Positions 33,391 to 43,824 of a DNA stretch of 55,260 bases are shown piece by piece. Under the pieces are notes generated by a model. The model worked only from the letters and a program-made list of their open reading frames with translations. It searched no databases and was not told the DNA's origin. This DNA is from Dietzia timorensis. GTDB taxonomy: Bacteria; Actinomycetota; Actinomycetes; Mycobacteriales; Mycobacteriaceae. The position numbers and the translations under genes were made by a program. Numbering within the stretch: the stretch's first letter is position 1; each line of letters opens with the position of its first letter. The stretch covers positions 1-55,260 of the forward strand of contig NZ_DYXM01000028.1 in assembly GCF_020742175.1 (NCBI RefSeq), given 5' to 3'.

Positions 33391-35505
33391 CTATCCGACG
33401 GCCGAACTCTCCAATCCCCGGCGGCGCAGCAGCGGGGCAGGATCGGGGCTCGCGCCCCGGAACGCCCGGTAGGCCTCGTCGAAATCGATCGCGCCTCCCC
33501 GGGAAAGCACCTCCGTGCGCAGCTGTTCGCCCAGCTGCGCCCGCAAGCCCCCTCTCTCACGGAACCAGTCCGCGGCGTCGGCGTCGAGAACCTCGGCCCA
33601 GAAGTACGAGTAGTACGCCGCCGAGTAGCCACCGGCGAAGATGTGCTGGAAATAGCGGGAGCGGTACCTCGGTTCGATCCCTTCGACATCGAGCCCCGCG
33701 GATGCGAGGACCTGTGATTCGAATGCGTCGACGTCGTCGACAGCTTGTGCCTGTTCCAGCGAGAGCGAGTGCCACGCCAGGTCGATGAGCGCGGCGCCCA
33801 GGTATTCGACGGTCGCCTGCCCCTGGCCGAACTTCTCGGCCTCGCGTAGTCGGGTGACGAGGTCTTCGGGGATCTCCGATCCGGTTTCGACGTGGTGGGC
33901 GAAGCGGGAGAGCACCTCGGATTCGTCGGCCCACATCTCGTTGACCTGTGAGGGGAACTCGACGAAGTCGCGCGGGACGTTGGTGCCCGAGAATGTCGGA
34001 TAGCGCACCTGCGACAGCAGGCCGTGGAGCGCATGCCCGAACTCGTGGAACATCGTCGTCACCTCGTCGCGAGTGAGGAGGGTCGGCGCGCCCGCGGCGG
34101 GCGCCGCGAGGTTCATCACGTTGACGACGACGGGCTTGGTTCCCAGGGCGGTGGACTGATCGGTGAACGAGCTCATCCACGCTCCTCCGCGCTTCGTCGG
34201 GCGGGCGTAGTAGTCGAGCAGGATGAGCCCGGTCTCGGGGTCCTCATCCGCCGGGCGGCGGACCTCCCACACCTGCACGCCGGGCAGGTAGCCGGCGAGA
34301 TCGGTTCGGCGGGTGAACTCGAGGCCGTACAGCGTGCTCGCGGCGTACATGACGCCCTCGTGGAGGACGGTGTCCAACTCGAAATACTGGCGCACGGTCG
34401 AGTCCTCGACCGAGAACCGTTCGGCACGCAGCCTCTCGGCGAAGTGCGCCCAGTCTGCTGGACTCAGCGGGTTCTCGTCGTCTCCGCCGAGCATGTCCTT
34501 GGCCTCGTGCCTGGCATTGGTGCCGGCGGCGTCGGCGACGCTTTCTAGGAGACCACGGGCGGCCTCGGCGGTCTTCGCCGTCTCCTCCTCCAACACGTAA
34601 TCGGCGTGGCAGGCGTAGCCGAGCAGTTCCGCGCGCTCGGCGCGAAGCGCCACGATCTCCAGTACGAGCGGGGTGTTGTCGGAACCGGCGGTGCGGCCGC
34701 GCTGCAACGAGGCCGCCATGAGGCGGGCGCGCAGCCCGGCGTCGGTGAGTTGTGCCGACAGCGGCTGAACCGTGGGCAGACCCAGCGGGATGAGCCAGCC
34801 ACTGCGCCCCGCCTCCTGCGCATTGGCGGCGAGGGAGGACACGGTTGCGTCGTCGAGGCCGGCGAGCTCCGCTCCGTCGGTGACGTGGACCGCGAGCTCC
34901 GCTGTCGAGCGGAGCACGTTCTCCCCGAATGCCGTGGTGAGCTCGGCCAGACGCTCGTCGATTTCCGCGACGCGTTCGCGGGCCGAGCCGCCGAGCGCCG
35001 CGCCTCTACGGGTGAATTCCCGGACCTGCTTCTCGACGAGCCGGCGGGTCTCGTCGTCGACCCGGGCGGTTCCTGTCTCGATCTGCTCAGCGACCGCGCG
35101 AACACGGGCGAACAGATCGGTATCGAGCCAAATCGCGGCGAAGTGTTGGGCGAGGAGCGGAGAAAGGCGGCGATCGATGTCCTGGCGCTCAGCCGTGGCG
35201 TCGGGGCCGACGAGGTTATAGAACGTCGAGAGCACCCGGTTCAGCGCCTGCCCGGAGAGCTCGAGAGCGACCGAAGTGTTGTCCACGGTCGGCGGTTCCG
35301 GGTTGGCGATGATGGCGGCGATCTCCGCATTGTGGTCGTCCATCGCCGCGCGGGCGGCCGGTTCCACATCGGCATCGGTGAACGCCGCGAAGTCCGGTAA
35401 TCCGTACGGGAGCGCGGAGGGCTCCAGGAGGGCTGCGGTGCCCGCCGTCATACGTGGATTGTGGTCCTGCGGTGCGTTCTGGGGCTGTTCTTCCGGAGTG
35501 CTCAC
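33391..35505 (-). CDS. dcp: M3-family zinc metallopeptidase (peptidyl-dipeptidase Dcp type)
   Basis: The 704-aa oligopeptidase has the zinc motif HEFGHALHG, with the third ligand expected in the following FVEFPSQVNE segment. The rest is a helical bowl-like fold. There is no signal peptide, so it is cytoplasmic and degrades short peptides. GTG 35505 has TAAGAT 6 nt upstream and no ribosome site. It heads a likely three-gene unit with the two small membrane proteins. Its promoter lies against a strong hairpin at the end of lepA. Confidence 0.9.
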   Translation of the reverse strand: MSTPEEQPQNAPQDHNPRMTAGTAALLEPSALPYGLPDFAAFTDADVEPAARAAMDDHNAEIAAIIANPEPPTVDNTSVALELSGQALNRVLSTFYNLVGPDATAERQDIDRRLSPLLAQHFAAIWLDTDLFARVRAVAEQIETGTARVDDETRRLVEKQVREFTRRGAALGGSARERVAEIDERLAELTTAFGENVLRSTAELAVHVTDGAELAGLDDATVSSLAANAQEAGRSGWLIPLGLPTVQPLSAQLTDAGLRARLMAASLQRGRTAGSDNTPLVLEIVALRAERAELLGYACHADYVLEEETAKTAEAARGLLESVADAAGTNARHEAKDMLGGDDENPLSPADWAHFAERLRAERFSVEDSTVRQYFELDTVLHEGVMYAASTLYGLEFTRRTDLAGYLPGVQVWEVRRPADEDPETGLILLDYYARPTKRGGAWMSSFTDQSTALGTKPVVVNVMNLAAPAAGAPTLLTRDEVTTMFHEFGHALHGLLSQVRYPTFSGTNVPRDFVEFPSQVNEMWADESEVLSRFAHHVETGSEIPEDLVTRLREAEKFGQGQATVEYLGAALIDLAWHSLSLEQAQAVDDVDAFESQVLASAGLDVEGIEPRYRSRYFQHIFAGGYSAAYYSYFWAEVLDADAADWFRERGGLRAQLGEQLRTEVLSRGGAIDFDEAYRAFRGASPDPAPLLRRRGLESSAVG

Positions 35506-35511
35506 GCCGCC

Positions 35512-35517
35512 ATCTTA
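35512..35517 (-). promoter_or_regulatory. -10 element TAAGAT, probable leaderless dcp transcript
   Basis: Minus-strand TAAGAT, GGCGGC (6 nt), GTG 35505. It begins 3 bp after the lepA terminator stem. Confidence 0.5.
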
Positions 35518-35519
35518 TG

Positions 35520-35550
35520 CCCCGCCCGCCACGGTGAGCGGCGGGCGGGG
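35520..35550 (-). terminator. Terminator hairpin after lepA
   Basis: CCCCGCCCGCC (35520-35530) and GGCGGGCGGGG (35540-35550), a perfect 11-bp GC-only stem with a 9-nt loop, 14 bp beyond the lepA stop on the minus strand. Confidence 0.75.
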
Positions 35551-35564
35551 CGGGAGCGAGCGGG

Positions 35565-37430
<1,866 letters not shown>

Positions 37431-37602
37431 TACTATTCGAAACTCCTCATCGGACGCAGGCCCGAACGCTCGGCAGGTGCAAATATTCTGACCTCAGACG
37501 TTACCTGGCCGCCGCGGAGAATACCGAACGCGAGCCGCTCGGTGTGGCCCGGGAAAACCCGGCACGTCCGCCGTCAGGAATTAGTTGTCCGCTACGCAAC
37601 CG

Positions 37603-37608
37603 TATGCT
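37603..37608 (+). promoter_or_regulatory. -10 element TATGCT, probable leaderless PemK-like transcript
   Basis: TATGCT, 7 nt, ATG 37616; no ribosome site. Confidence 0.5.
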
Positions 37609-37615
37609 TCTAGCC

Positions 37616-38185
37616 ATGGCTATCAATTGGAATCGTGTGGGCAGGACCGCGGTATCTATGGCACGGCGGTACGGTCCGCGTGTGGCGCGGGAGGTCCAGA
37701 AGCAGGCCAAGTCGCGCGGCATCGGCCCCGGCGCGGGTCGGCAGCAGGGCAGTGGCAACAACGGTGGACAGAGTGCGGGCCGCCCCGCCGCGACGACCGA
37801 CCATGACACCAGCGCCAAGGCGCGCACCATCGTCTACGCGCCCGAGCTCGACGGCAACGCCGATCCGGGCGAGGTCGTATGGACGTGGGTTGAGTTCGAG
37901 GAAAATGACGGCCGCGGCAAGGACCGTCCCGTCCTCGTCGTCGGTCGCGACGGCGGAACGCTTCTCGGCCTGATGCTCTCGAGCCAGGACAAGCGCGCCG
38001 ACGACCGACACTGGGTCGGCATCGGGCGCGGCGCCTGGGACCACGGCGACAAGCCCAGTTGGCTGCGTCTGGACCGGGTGCTCGACGTACCCGAGGATGG
38101 GATTCGCCGCGAGGGTGCGATCCTGCCGAAGGCCGATTTCGACAAGGTCGCGGACAAGCTGCGTGCCGAATACGGCTGGAGCTAG
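37616..38185 (+). CDS. PemK/MazF-fold protein without antitoxin (Rv2405-like)
   Basis: The 189-aa protein has a basic, Gln/Gly/Ala-rich N-terminal half (1-70) and a PemK/MazF-type barrel (about 80-185) with WTWVEFEENDGRGKDRPVLV. Size and place between lepA and rpsT match M. tuberculosis Rv2405 (from memory). No antitoxin gene adjoins it, so it is more likely a chromosomal housekeeping relative than an active toxin-antitoxin system. Activity as an RNase is untested. The frame is open from 37544; ATG 37616 is chosen for its upstream -10. Confidence 0.8.
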   Translation: MAINWNRVGRTAVSMARRYGPRVAREVQKQAKSRGIGPGAGRQQGSGNNGGQSAGRPAATTDHDTSAKARTIVYAPELDGNADPGEVVWTWVEFEENDGRGKDRPVLVVGRDGGTLLGLMLSSQDKRADDRHWVGIGRGAWDHGDKPSWLRLDRVLDVPEDGIRREGAILPKADFDKVADKLRAEYGWS

Positions 38186-38227
38186 CCGCGAAGGCGTCGG
38201 CAGCGACGGCCCGACCTGCGCCTCGCT

Positions 38228-38257
38228 TTGCTCTGGCCAGTCGTTCGCTGCTATCCT
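38228..38257 (+). promoter_or_regulatory. Probable rpsT promoter
   Basis: TTGCTC (38228-38233), 18-bp spacer, TATCCT (38252-38257). It would give an rpsT leader of about 150 nt, containing a small AGCAA/TTGCT hairpin at 38291-38304. Confidence 0.5.
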
Positions 38258-38412
38258 TGCCAATCGGTGCTTCGCGTCAGGCGCGGGGCAAGCAAACTTT
38301 TGCTAAAACATGTCCATCACCGCGGAATGCGCGGCCGGTAATCGGTCGAAACGCCTCCGCAAGGAACGTCGCACACTGCGTCGTTCGCAAGGCAAACCGA
38401 AGGTTGTAGCGC

Positions 38413-38673
38413 GTGGCAAACATCAAGTCGCAGAAGAAGCGGATCCTCACCAACGAGCGGAACCGTCTTCGTAACCAGTCCGTACGTTCGTCCCTCCGCA
38501 CCGCGATCCGCAGTGTGCGCGAGGCCGCCAAGGCCGGCGATAAGGAGCGCGCAGGCGCCCTGCTCGTCGCCACGAATCGTCAGCTCGACAAGGCTGCGTC
38601 GAAGGGCGTTATCCACAAGAACCAGGCTGCCAACAAGAAGTCGGCTCTGGCTCAGACGGTCTCCAAGATCTAA
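38413..38673 (+). CDS. rpsT: 30S ribosomal protein S20
   Basis: The 86-aa basic, helical protein binds 16S rRNA. Family features are MANIKSQKKRILTNERNRLRN and the C-terminal IHKNQAANKKSAL. GTG 38413 has GAAGG about 10 nt upstream. The leader is long (about 150 nt) and could carry feedback control, as S20 represses its own translation in Escherichia coli. Followed by a strong terminator. Confidence 0.97.
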   Translation: MANIKSQKKRILTNERNRLRNQSVRSSLRTAIRSVREAAKAGDKERAGALLVATNRQLDKAASKGVIHKNQAANKKSALAQTVSKI

Positions 38674-38709
38674 TTGCGCCGCCCGGCACCAGCCGGGTCT
38701 CGCACCGAG

Positions 38710-38753
38710 CGCCGCTCGTTTCCGCACTGCTTCGCGGAGACGGGCGGCGTTTG
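38710..38753 (+). terminator. rpsT terminator
   Basis: CGCCGCTCGTTTCCGC (38710-38725) pairs with GCGGAGACGGGCGGCG (38734-38749) over 16 positions with two G-U pairs; the loop is 8 nt, then TTTG. Confidence 0.8.
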
Positions 38754-38818
38754 TCGTTCGTCGGTTGGCACCGCTGGATGACGCCGGACGTGCCGCCCTC
38801 CCCCGGCCCCTGCGGGTC

Positions 38819-39595
38819 TCACGTTTCTCGGCGGTATCCCCGCGCGCTGAGCCCGAGGGTCGTTCGGAAATCGGTGGCGAGGTGCGCCTGATCCGCATAG
38901 CCGAGCTCGGCCGCAACCGCCGCGACCGTGAGTTTCGGGTCCTCGCGCAGTCGGAGCGCCGCCTCCTGCAACCGGTAGCGGCGGATGATGTGCAGCGGGG
39001 ACACACCCACGTAGCGTTTGGTGAGGCGTTGGAGTTCGCGGGTGGACACCCCGACCTTGCCGGCCAACAGGCTGACCGATGTTATCTCCGGATCGTCGGC
39101 GGCGAGTTCGACCGCCAGGTCGGCGAGCTTCGCGCCGTATGGCGTCTCGCCGGAGCGCAACGCGAGACTTTCCGACATCCTCTTCGCCGCCCCGTCGACG
39201 TCTTCCCTGTCCATGTGTTCGCGGATGTCTTCCCCTAGGTCACCCAGGTCGAAGGGCGCCTGCTGATCGACGAACACGCTCGGCCGCACACCCAGAGCAC
39301 AGAGACCGGCGGGCCGGAGCAAGACCCCGAAGGCCCAGCCGTGCGACGTCAGGACCTGGTGTGAAACGCCGCTCGTGGGCCCGGACAGTGTGACCTTGTC
39401 TCGTTCCACGACGAGGTTCGATGCGGGGAACGGGAGGACCCGCTGCACGGACTCCTCCCCTTCCGGCAGGTCCCATTGGGAGATCCAGTACCAGCCCACG
39501 TATTCCGCGAGTTCCTCCGGAGGTGTGCGCCGGTGGAAGCGTGGGAGGTTGTGCGGGTAGATGATGCCGCGCCGGTCTCCGATGTCATTACTCAC
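38819..39595 (-). CDS. AraC-family transcriptional regulator
   Basis: The 258-aa protein has an N-terminal DUF6597-like sensor part (YVGWYWISQWDL, about 25-36) and a C-terminal AraC double helix-turn-helix (SLLAGKVGVSTRELQRLTKR, then VGVSPLHIIRRYRLQEAALRL, about 170-245). GTG 39595 follows AGGACGCATTC; the long open frame to 39862 overlaps the divergent gene and is not used. It probably controls the VOC gene divergent to it. Not present between rpsT and holA in M. tuberculosis, so the pair is an insertion. Confidence 0.85.
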   Translation of the reverse strand: MSNDIGDRRGIIYPHNLPRFHRRTPPEELAEYVGWYWISQWDLPEGEESVQRVLPFPASNLVVERDKVTLSGPTSGVSHQVLTSHGWAFGVLLRPAGLCALGVRPSVFVDQQAPFDLGDLGEDIREHMDREDVDGAAKRMSESLALRSGETPYGAKLADLAVELAADDPEITSVSLLAGKVGVSTRELQRLTKRYVGVSPLHIIRRYRLQEAALRLREDPKLTVAAVAAELGYADQAHLATDFRTTLGLSARGYRRET

Positions 39596-39676
39596 GAATG
39601 CGTCCTGTCTGGGGGCGGGGCGATCTTGTCGCAAATCTACAAGGCCGCCGTCCCTCCCAACTGCGAGACTAATCCC

Positions 39677-40177
39677 ATGAGCGAAGACACACCGGCGCGC
39701 GGCGTCACAGGTAAGCACACGAACAACGGCATCCCCACCGGACGCACGAGCCTGACCCCATTTCTCACCGTGCGCGACGCGCGCGGCGCGCTCGCCTTCT
39801 ATGAGAAGGTCTTCGGCGCACGGATCGCGGATGTCACCGAGATGGCCGGAGAGGTCGTGCACGCCGAGATCGATTTCGGTAACGGGTGGCTACAGATCGG
39901 CACCATAAACCCGGAGTATGGACTCGTCTCCGCGCCGGAAGGCGAGGGCGACTGCTACTCGATGGGGTTGTACTGCGAAGACGCCGACTCAGTGGTCGCG
40001 TCCGCGGTCGACGAGGGCGCAACGGTGCGGGAGGGGCTCATGAACTTCGCCTCGGGCGACCGGTACGCGTCGATTCGAGATCCCTTCGGAGTGCGATGGT
40101 CCATCATGAGCCGCATCGAGGATCTCTCCGAAGAAGAAAGCAGCCGCCGCGTGGCCGAGTGGGCCGCGCGGCAGTAG
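39677..40177 (+). CDS. VOC-family protein (glyoxalase/bleomycin-resistance fold)
   Basis: The 166-aa protein is a single VOC module: SLTPFLTVRDARGALAFYEK, then a late DPFGVRWSIMSR with the usual penultimate residues. Metal ligands are not all evident. It resembles PhnB-like VOC proteins that sequester or modify small electrophiles. ATG 39677 has no clear ribosome site. Divergent from the AraC gene (81 bp between starts). Confidence 0.85.
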   Translation: MSEDTPARGVTGKHTNNGIPTGRTSLTPFLTVRDARGALAFYEKVFGARIADVTEMAGEVVHAEIDFGNGWLQIGTINPEYGLVSAPEGEGDCYSMGLYCEDADSVVASAVDEGATVREGLMNFASGDRYASIRDPFGVRWSIMSRIEDLSEEESSRRVAEWAARQ

Positions 40178-40222
40178 GCAGTCCGGCCGAGCCGGCGGCC
40201 CTCGCATCTTCGGCGTTGCGTG

Positions 40223-41209
40223 CTACCGCGCCAGGCTGCTCACTTGTCGCACGGCACGTTCGAGCGCGAATGCGGTGTCTCTGGTTCCGCCTTTGACCTC
40301 GCCGTTGAGCCGGGCAACGACCTGGAGCGCCTCGGCGAGGTTGTCGCCGTCCCAGTGCCGGCTCTGGGAGCGTTTGATCTTGTCGAACTTCCACGGCTGG
40401 AGCCCGAGCGCGTAGATCTCCTTGCCTTGAGCGTTTCGGTGCGAAAGCACGAGGGCGATCGACCAGACGCCATCGGCTAGCGCGTCGGCGATCATGACAT
40501 GCGGGGTGCCGGCATGCATGGCCCATTCCAGCGCCTCGATCGCCTCGTCGATCCGGCCGGTGACGGCGTGATCGGAGACGTTGAACCCGGTGACGCCGAC
40601 GACGCCGTGGTAGTAGCGGTGAACCGCTGCGACATCGATTTCCGCGCCCGTGTCCGTGACGAGCTGTGAGGCTGCGGCGGCGAGTTCGCGCAGATCGGTA
40701 CCTATTGCCTCCACCAGTGCCTCGCATACGTCGGTGGATACGCGCGCAGAGTTGCTGGCGAATTCGCTTTTGACGAACGCGAGAATGTCGCCTGGCCGTT
40801 TGATCGGTGCCGCGTCGTGGACGACGGCGCCCTTTTTCTTCAGGTCTGCCGCCAGCGCCTTCGCGCGACCCGCGCCAGAGTGTTTGACGATGAGCCAGAC
40901 GCCGTCGGGAAGGTCCGAGGCAGCGTCGTTGATCAACGCCACGCCTTCTTTGCCGAGCTCGCCTCCGCCCGAGATGATGACTGCGCGGGGTTCGCCGAAG
41001 AGCGAAGGCGCCAGAAGTTCACCGATTTCCATCGGCGTTACCTCGCTGCTCGCACGGGTCGTAACCACGAATTCCTCCGCCGACGACGCGCCGACCAGTT
41101 GCCGCGCGGCCGCCACGACGTTGCCCGCGGCACGGTCGGCGAGAAACTCGTCCGTCCCCAATACCAGGTGCAAAGGCGCGTTGGCGTCTCCAGAACTCTT
41201 CGGCGGCAT
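40223..41209 (-). CDS. holA: DNA polymerase III delta subunit
   Basis: The 328-aa clamp-loader subunit opens the beta clamp. It has the weak AAA+ fold N-terminal part (LHLVLGTDEFLADRAAG) and helical C-terminal collar (ALQVVARLNGEVKGGTRDTAFALE). It lies 9 bp after comEC on the same strand, the common actinobacterial order comEA-comEC-holA. TAGGTT lies 6 nt before the ATG, and GGAAAGG a little further, so the start could be leaderless or not. Confidence 0.92.
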   Translation of the reverse strand: MPPKSSGDANAPLHLVLGTDEFLADRAAGNVVAAARQLVGASSAEEFVVTTRASSEVTPMEIGELLAPSLFGEPRAVIISGGGELGKEGVALINDAASDLPDGVWLIVKHSGAGRAKALAADLKKKGAVVHDAAPIKRPGDILAFVKSEFASNSARVSTDVCEALVEAIGTDLRELAAAASQLVTDTGAEIDVAAVHRYYHGVVGVTGFNVSDHAVTGRIDEAIEALEWAMHAGTPHVMIADALADGVWSIALVLSHRNAQGKEIYALGLQPWKFDKIKRSQSRHWDGDNLAEALQVVARLNGEVKGGTRDTAFALERAVRQVSSLAR

Positions 41210-41218
41210 GCTTACAAC

Positions 41219-42769
41219 CTACCTTTCCACTCCGACACGTTCGCCGCCTCCCGTGGAGTCCACTTCGATACCGGAGACCGTCGCGGTCCACCACAAAGAG
41301 GGCACGCAAGACCACGCGAGAACGCGAGCAACCGGCGGCGAGGCGGGCGCGATCGCGGCGGCCGCGGTGCCGGCGACGGTCACCCACGGGACCACTGGTG
41401 CGACCGCAATGTTCTTGGCGATCGCCCACGGCGACACCGAACGTCCGGTCGCCGCAAGGATCGGTGCCGTCGACAGGTGAGCGACGACTGCGAGCGCCAC
41501 AAGCGCGGAGAGGATCGTCGTCGGTCCCCTCCGAGAAACCGTGCCGCCGTCGGACCGTTCCGACACTCGCGGGGCCATGCCGCGGCGTCGGCGCCAACGA
41601 GACCGAAGTCTCGCGTCCACGGCACGGATGGCTCCGGCAAGCGCTCGCTCACATGGACGGGCGGCAATGACGATTCCCGCAGTTGCGGCAACCGACAAGA
41701 TGAAGCCGAGGGCGCGGACGGTGTGCGGGCTGGCAACGGAAAACACGAGTACGACGGCGGCGAGGAGCGCGAGCGATTGCCTGCTGCGCCCCGTTGCCAT
41801 CGCATACACCGAGATCGCGGCCATCGCGCCCGCGCGCATCACGCTGGGTTCGGGCCCGACGACGCCCACGAATGCCGCGACGGCGGCGGCGCCAACGCCG
41901 AGTCGCATGCGTCGCGGCGCACCCGACCACGACATCAGGAACAGTGTCGCCCCCAGCACGTAGGCGATGTTCGCCCCGGACACCGCGGCCAGATGGGATA
42001 GGCCCGAGGCGAGGAAGTTTTCGTTCAGTTCTACCGGCACTCTCCGTTGGTCTCCGAGCACCATCGACGGCAGAAGAGAATCCGTGGGCTCCGGCAGTCC
42101 TTCGGCGACGCTGTGAAGGTTGGTGCGCACGGAAGAGGCCAGCGCAAAGAGTCCGGTGGGCCCGCGAATGGTCCGCGGCGCGCTGATCGGGGTGAGTAGG
42201 ACCTCCGGGTCGTGGCCGGAGCCCGTCGTCATGACCGAGCGCACGCGCGTCCCAGGTTCCAGCCACAACCACGCCTCGCCGCTGGCGAACACAGTCGCCG
42301 AGGTGCGCATCTTCGACACCTGTTGCCCTTGCCCCACCTCAACGACGATCGCGTTGATCACCACCGTTCCGTCTGCGGCCATGCGGGGTATGGCGCGAAC
42401 GTCGATCGTCACAGTCGCTCGAACGGGTTCGGAACCGGCGAGAACGTTGCGGTGATGAGCCATGCTCTGCAGGCTTCCCACACCGCAGGCCACGGCGGCC
42501 GTCAGGCAACACACCGCCAGCATCAACAGTTGCTCGAATCGGCCCTTCCGCGTGCTCGCCTGCGACGTCGTCAGCGCGCGGGCTTCCGTCCCATTACTCG
42601 TCCATCCAAACGCGATTACGGCTCCCGCAGTAGCCGCGCATAACGCACACACAGCGATGGCCGCCGAAACGTCGGCATCGATGCCCCCGACCGCAAGCGT
42701 GGTACCGAGCGCAACTGAGGCAGCCGGCACGAGGCGCATGTCCCACGTGGACCTCGTACGTGCCGTCAC
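41219..42769 (-). CDS. comEC: ComEC/Rec2-family membrane protein (channel domain only)
   Basis: The 516-aa protein has two N-terminal helices, an OB-like soluble loop and the competence domain of eight or more helices that starts near SLLPSMVLGDQRRVPVELNE and includes SHLAAVSGANIAY. The metallo-beta-lactamase domain of full-length ComEC (700-800 aa) is missing. GTG 42769 overlaps the comEA stop (GTGA). It would form the DNA uptake channel; natural competence is not shown in this lineage. Confidence 0.9.
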   Translation of the reverse strand: MTARTRSTWDMRLVPAASVALGTTLAVGGIDADVSAAIAVCALCAATAGAVIAFGWTSNGTEARALTTSQASTRKGRFEQLLMLAVCCLTAAVACGVGSLQSMAHHRNVLAGSEPVRATVTIDVRAIPRMAADGTVVINAIVVEVGQGQQVSKMRTSATVFASGEAWLWLEPGTRVRSVMTTGSGHDPEVLLTPISAPRTIRGPTGLFALASSVRTNLHSVAEGLPEPTDSLLPSMVLGDQRRVPVELNENFLASGLSHLAAVSGANIAYVLGATLFLMSWSGAPRRMRLGVGAAAVAAFVGVVGPEPSVMRAGAMAAISVYAMATGRSRQSLALLAAVVLVFSVASPHTVRALGFILSVAATAGIVIAARPCERALAGAIRAVDARLRSRWRRRRGMAPRVSERSDGGTVSRRGPTTILSALVALAVVAHLSTAPILAATGRSVSPWAIAKNIAVAPVVPWVTVAGTAAAAIAPASPPVARVLAWSCVPSLWWTATVSGIEVDSTGGGERVGVER

Positions 42770-43704
42770 ACCACAACCTGCTCGCGCAGATTTTCCAGCT
42801 TTGCCGGACCGATCCCCTTGACCTCACCGAGCTGTTCTACCGAGGAAAACGGCCCTGACGATTCTCGGTACTCGATGATGGCCGAAGCGGTGGCCGGACC
42901 GACCCCGTTGAGGCTTTCGAGTTCGGCCGCGCTCGCCGAGTTGAGATTCACTTTCCCTTCGCCGCCCTGCTCGGCGGACTCTGCTCCCCCGCCCGCAGAA
43001 TCCGGACCTGCCGGCTCCGGTGCTCCGCCGGCGGCGAGTACCGCCGAGCCCGGTGGCGGTGCGCCGTCCGGAGGTAGCGCGCCCACGACGACCTGTTCCC
43101 CATCCGCTACCGGTCTGGCGAGGTTGAGGGTCGCCGTGTCTGCGCCGTCGCGACTTCCTCCCGCCGCAGCGATCGCGTCGGCTACGCGAGACCCTGAAGC
43201 GAGAGTAACCAAGCCGGGGTTATGCACCAGGCCGACGACGGACACAATCACCGGGCCGCCGGTCTCCGGCGTAGATTCGGGTGCAACACCGGTGAGATGC
43301 GGTTCTTCCGACGCATTCGGCGCACCGACCTCCCCGATCCCCGGGAGCTGCGGGGCGGAAACCGTCTGCGGTTCCGAACGGAGCAATTGGGCGAGAGCGA
43401 AACCTGCACAAACGAGAACCACAACCAGTAGAGCGGCCCCGCCGATTCTTCCAAGCGACCAGGTGCCCAGTCCGCCCCTAGGTATCCACTCGTCCAGTTC
43501 ATCTACCGATTCGGTGTCCAGCTCGGGGCGTGAGTGATCAGATTCAACGAAACGGCGACGCAATGCTACAGGTGTAGTGGAGAGGGGCGGCGCCTCTCCA
43601 TTCTCCTCTGCTGCCTGCAGAGGCCGGCCGTACTCGTCCTCGGAGAGAGCATCGGGTTCGTCGGGTGGAACGAGAGAGCGTAAGCGCAGCGGGGCCGGGT
43701 CCAT
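42766..43704 (-). CDS. comEA: ComEA-family DNA-binding protein
   Basis: The 312-aa protein has a cytoplasmic N-terminal part of about 85 residues and one transmembrane helix (about 87-110). An SLBB domain (VSVVGLVHNPGLVTLASGSR) follows, then a Pro/Gly/Ala linker and a C-terminal helix-hairpin-helix pair (KVNLNSASAAELESLNGVGP, then EVKGIGPAKLENL). ATG 43704 has TAGGGT 7 nt upstream, fitting a leaderless start. First gene of comEA-comEC-holA. Confidence 0.92.
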   Translation of the reverse strand: MDPAPLRLRSLVPPDEPDALSEDEYGRPLQAAEENGEAPPLSTTPVALRRRFVESDHSRPELDTESVDELDEWIPRGGLGTWSLGRIGGAALLVVVLVCAGFALAQLLRSEPQTVSAPQLPGIGEVGAPNASEEPHLTGVAPESTPETGGPVIVSVVGLVHNPGLVTLASGSRVADAIAAAGGSRDGADTATLNLARPVADGEQVVVGALPPDGAPPPGSAVLAAGGAPEPAGPDSAGGGAESAEQGGEGKVNLNSASAAELESLNGVGPATASAIIEYRESSGPFSSVEQLGEVKGIGPAKLENLREQVVV

Positions 43705-43711
43705 GTTTCGG

Positions 43712-43717
43712 ACCCTA
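43712..43717 (-). promoter_or_regulatory. -10 element TAGGGT, probable leaderless comEA transcript
   Basis: Minus-strand TAGGGT, CCGAAAC (7 nt), ATG 43704. Confidence 0.5.
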
Positions 43718-43781
43718 CGAGCGGCCCAACCCCGGCCTGCTCCGCCTGCGACACCGAACGCACTTCTGTGGACGCTGGGAA

Positions 43782-43812
43782 AACCCCTGTGAAAAACGTG
43801 CCCACAAGGGTT
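43782..43812 (-). terminator. Probable terminator after the degV gene
   Basis: AACCCCTGTG (43782-43791) and CACAAGGGTT (43803-43812) pair over 10 positions with one mismatch and an 11-nt loop, 12 bp past the degV stop on the minus strand, followed there by TTCCC. Confidence 0.5.
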
Positions 43813-43824
43813 AGGTCTGCTGTT

